From contig JBBQRG010000118.1 of the NCBI GenBank assembly GCA_038215095.1, positions 1-5,568 of the forward strand: 5,568 bases of DNA, in the 5' to 3' direction. Below the pieces are notes generated by a model that was given only the letters and a program-made list of their open reading frames with translations, made no database searches and was not told the DNA's origin. A program made the position numbers and the translations under genes. Source of the stretch: DATACN01 sp038215095. GTDB lineage: Bacteria; Actinomycetota; Thermoleophilia; Solirubrobacterales; Thermoleophilaceae. Position 1 is the stretch's first letter. Each line of letters opens with the position of its first letter. Shown here piece by piece: positions 1 to 5,470 of the stretch.

Positions 1-399
1 CGCCGTGGAGTGCAATCCGAACAGCTTGACCGAGGCAACCTGAAGCCAGAGATCCAGCGGCGCCTTGTCCACGGACACGCCAGCGGCTGGTTCGGCAGCA
101 CCAAGCAGGAAGTTGTGCCAGCTTTGCGCCATGCTGCGCACGGCCGCGTCGTAATACGGGTTGGGGTGAACCCTGGCGAAGGCATAGAAGCGCAGGAGAG
201 CACCCAGGGCCACGACCAGGATCAACCCAACGAAGCAGAGCCGTCCCCGACACGCGGACGACCTGCTCGCACTCCCCCTTCTCCCCGAAGGCCTGCGCCG
301 CCTCGGGTGTCTCGCCGTCCCGATAGGGACGCTCCTCTGGTCGGGTGTCGTGATCCGCTCGGGCTGACCCGCCGCCGAGGCTGCGAGCACGCCGCTCAC
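1..399 (-). CDS. GT39/YkcB-like membrane glycosyltransferase, N-terminal part (cut by window edge)
   Basis: Reading the minus strand from 399 down gives 133 open codons with no stop before the edge. Residues 1-53 are a polar, Arg-rich tail. Residues 54-73 form a membrane helix (LCFVGLILVVALGALLRFYA). The first outer loop follows, with HPNPYYDAAVRSM at 78-90, SWHNFLLGA at 93-101, VSVDKAPL at 108-115 and LWLQVASVKLFG at 117-128. These blocks match the first loop of the YkcB/YycA-type GT39 (PMT_2) family, polytopic enzymes that transfer sugars from polyprenyl-phosphate donors at the outer membrane face. The usual family consensus as I recall it is DPxG and DKPPLGLW; here the corresponding residues are EPAAG and DKAPLDLW. 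The GTG start at 399-397 overlaps the esterase stop as GTGA, which suggests translational coupling. The true start could be further downstream because the Arg-rich tail is not diagnostic. Family call is firm; donor and acceptor are unknown. Confidence 0.85.
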   Translation of the reverse strand, partial: MSGVLAASAAGQPERITTPDQRSVPIGTARHPRRRRPSGRRGSASRSSACRGRLCFVGLILVVALGALLRFYAFARVHPNPYYDAAVRSMAQSWHNFLLGAAEPAAGVSVDKAPLDLWLQVASVKLFGLHSTA

Positions 400-1343
400 G
401 CCGGCGCCGCCCCGCGAACCGCCCGGCCCACGTCGCCGCCGAACCACTGGTCGGCGTAGCGCAGCGTGCTCGGCGTCTCGTCGCGCCACAAGCGCCACGA
501 GTGCCGGCCGGGATATTCGAGGTATCGCACGTCCCCACCCGCCGCCCGCAGGCGCTCGGCGAAGATGGTGGACTTCGGCCGGTCGGGATCGACCAGGCCC
601 GCGTACACGTACGCGTGGAACGGGCGTCGGCGCAGCTCCGGCGCCCGGGCGGCGACGTAGCCCCCGGGGCTGTTGGCGGCGAGCTGCGCCGCCGCCGCGT
701 GAGCGAACGGTCCCTTCCGGCGCTGCTCAACGTAACCCGACCACGAGCCGACGAGGCTGAACCTGGCGAGATGGCGCAACGCGAGGTTGACAGCCCCGTA
801 GGCACCCTCGGAGTTGCCCGCGATGGCCCGAAACTCGCGACCGCGCTTGGTCGCAAAGCGCCGGTCGACGGCGCGCACGGTCTCGAGCGCGAGGCTCTCG
901 TAGCGTCCCCGCGCCGTGTCGGCCCACTCGGTGTCCGAGCGGTAGCTCCCGTTGCGTCCGTCGGGCATGACGAGCAGCATCGGCCGGATCTGGTGCCGAG
1001 CCACCAGGACATCGAGCGCCACTCCGGCCCGCGCGATGTCGAGGAACTGGCGCGGCCATCCAGGCGCACCGTGGAGCAGGTAGAGCACCGGATAGCGGCG
1101 GCCGCGAGCCGCTGCGGCGTCGTAGCCGGCGGGCAGGTAGACGAGATATGAGCGGCGCTGGTGAAGCGCACGTGAGTACAACGGCATGGTCACGTCGCGA
1201 CCCGCCGGCGTCCCCGGCGGGTCGCGGGGCGGATCGAAGCCCCGGTATACGTAGTAGTCGTGACCGTAGGAGGCAGCTCCATAGAGGCCAGCCAGCAGCC
1301 AGGCGAGCACGAGCGCCGTCACGCCCAGGCGCCTTGGGCTCAT
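396..1343 (-). CDS. Membrane-anchored alpha/beta-hydrolase, esterase family (PF00756-like)
   Basis: 315 residues from an ATG. An N-terminal hydrophobic helix at about 6-24 follows MSPRR and has no lipobox, so it is probably an uncleaved signal anchor or signal peptide that places the enzyme outside the cytoplasm. The fold matches the putative-esterase family (Fes, esterase D, antigen 85 relatives): a SYLVYLPAGYD strand at 65-74, oxyanion-hole LLHG at 89-92, LLVMPDGRNGSY at 123-134, and nucleophile elbow GNSEG at 176-180 with Ser178. Likely triad partners are Asp252 (or Asp254) in GLVDPD and His281 in GRHSW. Length is normal for the family. It is the first gene of an apparent pair with the downstream glycosyltransferase (4-base GTGA overlap) and starts 24 bases from a divergent membrane-protein gene. 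No clear Shine-Dalgarno sequence is visible. The substrate cannot be read from sequence; acylated or aminoacylated envelope lipids or glycans are possible. Confidence 0.9.
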   Translation of the reverse strand: MSPRRLGVTALVLAWLLAGLYGAASYGHDYYVYRGFDPPRDPPGTPAGRDVTMPLYSRALHQRRSYLVYLPAGYDAAAARGRRYPVLYLLHGAPGWPRQFLDIARAGVALDVLVARHQIRPMLLVMPDGRNGSYRSDTEWADTARGRYESLALETVRAVDRRFATKRGREFRAIAGNSEGAYGAVNLALRHLARFSLVGSWSGYVEQRRKGPFAHAAAAQLAANSPGGYVAARAPELRRRPFHAYVYAGLVDPDRPKSTIFAERLRAAGGDVRYLEYPGRHSWRLWRDETPSTLRYADQWFGGDVGRAVRGAAPA

Positions 1344-1344
1344 C

Positions 1345-1363
1345 GCCGCGGCTCGACCGCGGC
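1345..1363. promoter_or_regulatory. Perfect 7-bp dyad filling the gap between two divergent start codons
   Basis: GCCGCGG at 1345-1351 and CCGCGGC at 1357-1363 are exact inverted repeats around a 5-base centre, CTCGA. They occupy almost all of the 24 bases between the esterase start (1343, minus) and the membrane-protein start (1368, plus). It could be an operator for a dimeric regulator serving both genes or a hairpin at the mRNA 5' ends. In DNA this GC-rich a 7-bp dyad can also arise by chance. Confidence 0.35.
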
Positions 1364-1367
1364 CGCG

Positions 1368-1820
1368 ATGCTGCTCGTCGCGCTCGCGCTGGTCGCCGGG
1401 ATGGGCTGGCTGTACCTGCTGCGCGACCTCGGCCTGTTCGCCGCCGGACCCAAGCTCCCGGGCGCCCTTCCTCTCGAGCAGCTCGCGCGCGCCGACGACC
1501 AGCCGCTGGTGCGCGTGGCGATGGCATGGCTGCCTGCCGGGGCCATTGCCGGTCTAGCGCTGGCCTGGGCGGGGAGCGCGCGCCGTCTGCCGCGGGCGTT
1601 GGCGGTGGTCGCGCTGGCGCTCGTGCTGCTGTTCGCGACCGGCGCCGTCGCCGACGCGATCGCGATCTCCTCCAATGACATCGTGAGCCGCATCCCCGAC
1701 CAGGCATCGCACGCCGGCGTGTGGACGGAGCTCGGCCTGGTCCTCATCGGGTCGCTTGCGGCCCCGCGGCGGTCATCGACTGCGCCACCGGCCGCGCCCG
1801 CGGCTGCCACTCCGGCGTGA
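1368..1820 (+). CDS. Small multi-pass membrane protein, unrecognised
   Basis: 150 residues; I do not recognise the family. Four hydrophobic stretches are visible: about 1-18, 48-67 (VRVAMAWLPAGAIAGLALAW), 77-100 (starting ALAVVALALVLLFATG) and a weaker one at 118-133. A loop at 25-47 carries LPLEQLARADDQPLVR, and a second at 101-117 (SSNDIVSRIPDQASHAG) is the most polar part. The tail is Ala/Pro/Thr-rich. Codon third positions are strongly G/C and the hydropathy is that of a genuine membrane protein, whereas the opposite-strand frames here give Arg-rich nonsense. I chose ATG 1368 because the only other in-frame start, GTG 1260, would run 84 bases into the divergent esterase gene and add a charged, low-complexity leader. 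No Shine-Dalgarno sequence is evident. Its last 77 bases overlap the 3' end of the convergent MprF-like gene. Function unknown; an accessory to the neighbouring envelope enzymes is conceivable. Confidence 0.7.
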   Translation: MLLVALALVAGMGWLYLLRDLGLFAAGPKLPGALPLEQLARADDQPLVRVAMAWLPAGAIAGLALAWAGSARRLPRALAVVALALVLLFATGAVADAIAISSNDIVSRIPDQASHAGVWTELGLVLIGSLAAPRRSSTAPPAAPAAATPA

Positions 1821-2943
1821 GCGCGCGCCTGCGCGGCGCGCCCACGTAGCCCTCCGCCTGCAGCACGCGCAGCGCAGCGAGCGGCAGCAGCCCGCGGCGC
1901 TGATAGACGAGGTAGCGCGGCCGCCACACCGGGAAGAACTTGTCGTTGAAGTGCACGAGGCGCTCGAGCTGGAAGCGTCCGTGCACGCAGAACAGCGCCG
2001 CGCGCCCCAGGCGCTGGCGAAGCGTGAGGCTGCCCTCGGGGGCCATCAGATGCCCGAAGCCGGCGAAGTTGAGGCTGACCTCGGCGAGCCCCAGCTCGCG
2101 GGCATGCTCCAACACGGCGGCGACCATGGCCTCGCTCAAGCCGTTGGGCTCGTCGCCGAGGCGCCGGCTGAGGTCGAGCGACAGGCCGTCGCGATAGCTC
2201 ACGAAGTGCTGGAACGCCTGCACGCGCCCATCGGGGTCGCGCGCGAGCACGTAGAGCCCGTCGAGGTCCTCGTCGGCTTCCCACAGCCGACCCAGCGTCA
2301 TGGCGAACCCCGCGACGCGCCGCCCCTCGGCGTGCCAGCGAAGCTCGAGGGCGGCCAGCTCCTCGATCAGCGGGGTGCTGAGCTCTCGCGCCGGGAGGAC
2401 CTCCACCGACCAGCCTCGCCGTGCGACGCGAGCCACGGACTGGCGGACCTTGCGGATCGCCCGCCCCTCGAGCGAGAACGTCCGCGGATCGACCACCGCC
2501 TCGTTGCCGATGTGCAGCACGCGCAGCTTCATGCGGCGGTAGGCGGCCAGGTGACGCGCGGAGACGCCGGTCATCACCACGGCCCATCGCTGCTCGGCGG
2601 CGTGGGAGAGAAAGCGCGCGACGACCACGGGCGCGGCATCGGCCGATGCGATCGGGTCGGCCGCCACCACTGCGGTCTCGCGGACCATGCGATAGGCGAG
2701 CATGCCGCCAGCGCCGAAGAAGTAGCGCTTGTCCTCGCGCAGGGCGAAGGGATCGAGGGAGTCGACGGCGTGGCGGCGCACCAGCCGCGCGGCTCGGCGG
2801 TGCTCGGATCGGTTGTGGCCTTCGCTGCAGGGGACGGGTCGCAGCAGCGCACCCAGCCCGGCGCGAGGCCCGCGGCGACGAACGCTCGCGGCACCGACGG
2901 CTGCGACCACGAGGAGCACCGCCACAAGGAGGAGGCCGTCCAT
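1744..2943 (-). CDS. MprF-type aminoacyl-phosphatidylglycerol synthase domain protein (DUF2156), single membrane anchor
   Basis: 399 residues from ATG 2943. A membrane helix at about 3-20 is followed by a basic stretch (VRRRGPR) and then the catalytic domain of MprF/LysX-type lipid aminoacyltransferases, which move an amino acid from aminoacyl-tRNA to phosphatidylglycerol at the inner membrane face. Family blocks in order: DSLDPFALREDKRYFF at 61-76, AADPIAS at 94-100, a basic RKVRQSVARVARRG at 164-177, GLSEAMVAAVLEHARELG at 268-285, SLNFAGF at 290-296 and FNDKFFPVWRPRYLVYQ at 332-348, close to the family KFxPxWEPRYLVY signature. Full MprF has an N-terminal flippase of many helices, absent here, and there is no fused LysRS as in mycobacterial LysX. 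The amino acid used cannot be told. The gene sits 71 bases behind the histidine kinase in the same direction, so co-transcription and control by that system are likely. Its 3' end overlaps the convergent membrane-protein gene by 77 bases. Confidence 0.9.
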   Translation of the reverse strand: MDGLLLVAVLLVVAAVGAASVRRRGPRAGLGALLRPVPCSEGHNRSEHRRAARLVRRHAVDSLDPFALREDKRYFFGAGGMLAYRMVRETAVVAADPIASADAAPVVVARFLSHAAEQRWAVVMTGVSARHLAAYRRMKLRVLHIGNEAVVDPRTFSLEGRAIRKVRQSVARVARRGWSVEVLPARELSTPLIEELAALELRWHAEGRRVAGFAMTLGRLWEADEDLDGLYVLARDPDGRVQAFQHFVSYRDGLSLDLSRRLGDEPNGLSEAMVAAVLEHARELGLAEVSLNFAGFGHLMAPEGSLTLRQRLGRAALFCVHGRFQLERLVHFNDKFFPVWRPRYLVYQRRGLLPLAALRVLQAEGYVGAPRRRALTPEWQPRARPVAQSMTAAGPQATR

Positions 2944-2951
2944 GCCGGCAG

Positions 2952-2988
2952 CCTGACCCGCGGCCCGTTAACCGTGGCGACGGGCAGG
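2952..2988 (-). promoter_or_regulatory. Possible hairpin in the kinase-synthase gap
   Basis: Within the 71-base gap, CCTGACCCG (2952-2960) can pair with CGGGCAGG (2981-2988) as an 8-bp stem with one bulged A; GCCCGT (2963-2968) and ACGGGC (2980-2985) offer an alternative 6-bp stem. On the minus strand one arm carries GGTCAGG, 8 bases ahead of the MprF-like ATG and the only Shine-Dalgarno-like sequence there, so folding could limit ribosome access. No T-run follows, so it does not look like an intrinsic terminator. Confidence 0.25.
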
Positions 2989-3014
2989 TTGGGATTCAGT
3001 TAGGCCCGCTGAGC

Positions 3015-4460
3015 CTATTGCGGGACGTCGGACGCCGGAAGCGCCAGCGTGAATCGCGCCCCGCCGTTCTCGCCGGCCACGTCCAGCCCCCCGTTCATGC
3101 GCTCGGCCAGCTCGCGCCCGATCGCCAGGCCGAGCCCGAACCCGGCTGCATCGCCGGGTGTGCTGCCGCGTCGGAAGCGCTCGAAGATGAGCTCGCGCTC
3201 CTCCGCCCGCACGCCGGGGCCGCGGTCGCTGACCGCGATCTCGGCAGAGCCCTCGCGGCTCACGAGCGACACGCGGACCGGCGCGGCCGGAGGCGTGAAG
3301 CGCAGCGCGTTGTCGATCAGGATGCGAACGATGCGCGCGACGCCGCCGGGGTCGGCGATTGCCCACACAGGCGTGTCCGGCGCGGCCACCTCGAGCTCGA
3401 GGTGGCGTTCCGCCAGCCGGACGTCGAACTCCGACGCCGCCGCTCGGCACAGCTCGGTGAGCTCGACCGGCTCTCGTCGCAGCTCGATGTCGGCATCGAG
3501 CCGGCTGAGGTCGAGCAGGTCCGCGGCCAGGGCAACCAGGCGCCGCGTCTGCATCCGGGCGCGCTCGACCTGCTGGCGGGCGTCGTCGAGGTCGAGCGCC
3601 TCGGCCCCGAGGTCGTCCTCGAGCAGCTCGAGCACGCCATGCAGCGAAGCCAGCGGCGTGCGCAACTCGTGCGACGCCGTGGCGACAAAGCGCCGCCGTG
3701 CGCCCTCCTGCTGGCGCAACTGGGTCTGCATGGACCCGAGAGCACGGGACAGGTCGCCGACCTCGTCGCGACGACGGTCCTCGGGCACCGCGACGTCGAG
3801 CCCGCGCTGACCGACCTGCAGGGCGCTGTCGCGCAGGCGGCGCAGGCGGCGCAGGAGCGTGGTCGCGAGGCCAAGCCCGAGCAGCAACGCCACGGCCAGG
3901 CCCGCCGCGGCGGCGCTGGCGAACGCGCGCTTGACCACGTCCACCGCGACGGTCACGTCACCCAGACGCTTGTGCAGCGCCACCACGTACCGGCGCCGGG
4001 AGATGTGCAGCGGCACGGCGACCTCCGCCTCGCCGGGCGATCCGCCTCGGGGCTCGCCCACCGGCCGGCGCTTCACGAGCGCCACCCCCGCCTCGGGAAA
4101 CCGGTCGAGCTGCTGGTCCGCCGAGACGCGCCGACCCAGCGAACGGGGAGGCAACGTGTCCACCACCAGCATCAGGCGGTCGTCGAAGACGACGACGCGC
4201 GCACCGGTCCGACGGGCGAGCGAGCGCGCCGCACCCGAGAGGACCGACGTCGGCCTGCGACCGGGATCGGCCTCCACGTCCTGGAAGGCGGGCCGGAAGG
4301 CCACCGTCGTGGAGAGCAGGGACTCCACCTCCTCCTTGCGCAGCCGCCGCTCCAACGGCGGAAGCAACGTCAACGCCGCGACGCCCAGCGTGACCGCGCT
4401 GGTCGCCAGGAGGGCGAGGACCAGCCTCGTCCGCAGCCCGGGTGGCCGCAGTCTGCGCAC
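3015..4460 (-). CDS. Sensor histidine kinase (HAMP-HisKA-HATPase_c)
   Basis: 481 residues from a GTG start. TM1 at about 12-34, an extracytoplasmic sensor region at about 35-180, TM2 at about 183-203, then a HAMP-like linker at 204-255. The HisKA H-box is SHELRTPL at 263-270 with the phospho-accepting His264. The ATPase domain has the N-box LIDNALRFTP (381-390, Asn384), G1 SDRGPG (411-416), F-box IFERFRR (425-431) and G2 GFGLGLAIG (440-448). All catalytic residues are present and length is normal. It should autophosphorylate on His264 and pass phosphate to the regulator encoded just upstream. The start lies one base after that regulator's stop (TGA-G-GTG), which supports translational coupling. 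The sensor region matches no ligand-binding fold I recognise, so the signal is unknown; the following aminoacyl-lipid synthase gene suggests envelope or cationic-peptide stress. Confidence 0.95.
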   Translation of the reverse strand: MRRLRPPGLRTRLVLALLATSAVTLGVAALTLLPPLERRLRKEEVESLLSTTVAFRPAFQDVEADPGRRPTSVLSGAARSLARRTGARVVVFDDRLMLVVDTLPPRSLGRRVSADQQLDRFPEAGVALVKRRPVGEPRGGSPGEAEVAVPLHISRRRYVVALHKRLGDVTVAVDVVKRAFASAAAAGLAVALLLGLGLATTLLRRLRRLRDSALQVGQRGLDVAVPEDRRRDEVGDLSRALGSMQTQLRQQEGARRRFVATASHELRTPLASLHGVLELLEDDLGAEALDLDDARQQVERARMQTRRLVALAADLLDLSRLDADIELRREPVELTELCRAAASEFDVRLAERHLELEVAAPDTPVWAIADPGGVARIVRILIDNALRFTPPAAPVRVSLVSREGSAEIAVSDRGPGVRAEERELIFERFRRGSTPGDAAGFGLGLAIGRELAERMNGGLDVAGENGGARFTLALPASDVPQ

Positions 4461-4461
4461 C

Positions 4462-5214
4462 TCAGCGCCCGTGGCGGACGCCGGGCTCGGGCCCCTTCAG
4501 CCGGTACCCTGCGCCGCGAACGGTGAGAATGAGACCGGGCTGCTCTGGGCGCTCCTCGAGCTTCTCACGCAGATGGCGCACGTGCACGTCGATCGCGCGG
4601 GGATCGCGATACGCGCTGTCGCCCCAGATGGCTCGCAGCAGCTCCTGGCGGTTGAACAGCCGGCCCGGATCGCCAAGGAGCCGATTGAGCAGCTCAAACT
4701 CGGAGAAAGTCAGCTGAACCGGCTCGCCACCGACCGTGACCTCCCGGCTGGCCCGGTCGAGCCTGACCGAATCGGCCGTAAGCACCTCGCCCTCAAAGCC
4801 GCGGGCCCCGGCCCGCCGCAGCACCGCACGAATCCGGCTGCGCAGCTCGGCCAGCCCGAAGGGCTTGGTCACATAGTCATCCGCCCCTGCCTCGAGGCCC
4901 AGCACGGCATCCGCCTCGCTGTCTCGCGCGGTCAGCATGATCACCGGGACCACGTTGCGCCGGACACGCAGCTCGCGGCAGACCTCGTTCCCGTCGGCCC
5001 CGGGCCCCAGCGCAACGTCGAGCAGGACGATGTCGAAGTCCTCGGTAGCCGCGCGGTCAAGCGCGCTGGCCGCGTCGGCCACGGCCAGGACACGGTGGCC
5101 CTCGCGCTCGAAGGACCGCCTGAGCATCTCGCGCAGTGGGGCCTCGTCGTCGACCACCAGGATGTTCAGGCCCGCGGGTTCAGCCACCTCGCGGCGAGAC
5201 CCTACTTCAGGCAT
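4462..5214 (-). CDS. OmpR/PhoB-family response regulator
   Basis: 250 residues from ATG 5214. The receiver domain runs from about 15 to 133: acidic pair DD at 22-23 in ILVVDDEAPL, phospho-acceptor Asp66 in IVLLDVAL, Thr95 in IMLTARD and Lys117 in VTKPFGLAEL. A short linker (RRAGARGFEGEVL) leads to the winged-helix DNA-binding domain at about 145-240, with LTFSEFELL, the RAIDVHVRHLREKLE recognition region and the final TVRGAGYRL hairpin. It is a DNA-binding transcription regulator activated by phosphorylation, almost certainly by the kinase encoded one base downstream. The frame stays open to 5499, but that extension is an Arg/Ser-rich leader unlike any receiver and crosses the inverted repeat, so I placed the start at 5214. 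GTG 5220 is an alternative two codons earlier. Likely targets are its own promoter and the aminoacyl-lipid synthase, but no operator repeats are obvious. Confidence 0.93.
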   Translation of the reverse strand: MPEVGSRREVAEPAGLNILVVDDEAPLREMLRRSFEREGHRVLAVADAASALDRAATEDFDIVLLDVALGPGADGNEVCRELRVRRNVVPVIMLTARDSEADAVLGLEAGADDYVTKPFGLAELRSRIRAVLRRAGARGFEGEVLTADSVRLDRASREVTVGGEPVQLTFSEFELLNRLLGDPGRLFNRQELLRAIWGDSAYRDPRAIDVHVRHLREKLEERPEQPGLILTVRGAGYRLKGPEPGVRHGR

Positions 5215-5240
5215 CGGCACAACGAGACGGGGTTCGAGGC

Positions 5241-5310
5241 ACGGGGAGCGCCGTGGGCCAGCAGAGCTGCAGCAAGCCGTCAAACGAGCCGCAGCTTCGG
5301 CGCTCCCCGT
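5241..5310. repeat. Nested inverted repeat in the regulator leader / nucS upstream region
   Basis: A perfect 13-bp inverted repeat (ACGGGGAGCGCCG at 5241-5253, CGGCGCTCCCCGT at 5298-5310) encloses a second perfect 6-bp pair (AGCTGC at 5265-5270, GCAGCT at 5291-5296). The arms are separated by 11 bases on one side, one base on the other, and a 20-base loop. As minus-strand RNA it would form a 70-base stem-loop ending 26 bases before the response-regulator ATG. GACGGGG at 5226-5232 can pair with CCCCGTC at 5305-5311, which overlaps the long stem, so two folds would exclude each other. No T-run follows on either strand, so it is not a classical terminator. Confidence 0.5.
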
Positions 5311-5454
5311 CCCCCGATCCCGTCGGCCGCTGGGGTTAGATGCACACCGGCCAGCAAACGCCCGGGGTCTCATTCCCAGGTAAAGGCCATGCGAAGATCG
5401 CGTTGGATTTCCGCCGCGACCTCGCCGGGCGGCTCTTGCATCCGCCCGTGCGCC

Positions 5455-5460
5455 TACGCT
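5455..5460 (+). promoter_or_regulatory. Possible -10 element for a near-leaderless nucS transcript
   Basis: TACGCT fits the actinobacterial TAnnnT pattern and ends 10 bases before the nucS ATG, which would give a leader of only a few bases. No Shine-Dalgarno sequence precedes the ATG, which agrees with near-leaderless translation. There is no convincing -35 at the normal distance, so the call is weak. Confidence 0.25.
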
Positions 5461-5470
5461 GACGCCCTCC

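Noticed and set aside
10..459. 149-codon plus-strand frame at the left edge
   Set aside because: It lies opposite the GT39 N-terminus, whose conserved loop blocks are clear on the minus strand.
727..1707. 326-codon minus-strand frame overlapping the esterase
   Set aside because: Arg/Pro-rich and out of phase with the intact esterase motifs.
1340..2587. 415-codon minus-strand open frame
   Set aside because: Arg/Ala/Gly-rich low-complexity translation out of phase with the MprF-like gene; an artefact of high GC on the same strand.
1756..3003. 415-codon plus-strand open frame
   Set aside because: Mirrors the MprF-like gene; the translation is His/Ala/Arg-rich with no family motif.
3001..3017. 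TAGGC/GCCTA inverted repeat at the kinase stop codon as a terminator
   Set aside because: Only 5 bp with a 7-base loop and no T-run; too weak to call.
2421..4526. 701-codon plus-strand open frame
   Set aside because: Long only because high GC removes stops opposite the histidine kinase and synthase genes. The translation has no recognisable domain, while the minus strand carries complete kinase motifs.
5226..5250. GGTTCGAG resembling a tRNA T-loop
   Set aside because: The flanking bases do not form a T-stem and no acceptor stem or anticodon arm can be built around it.
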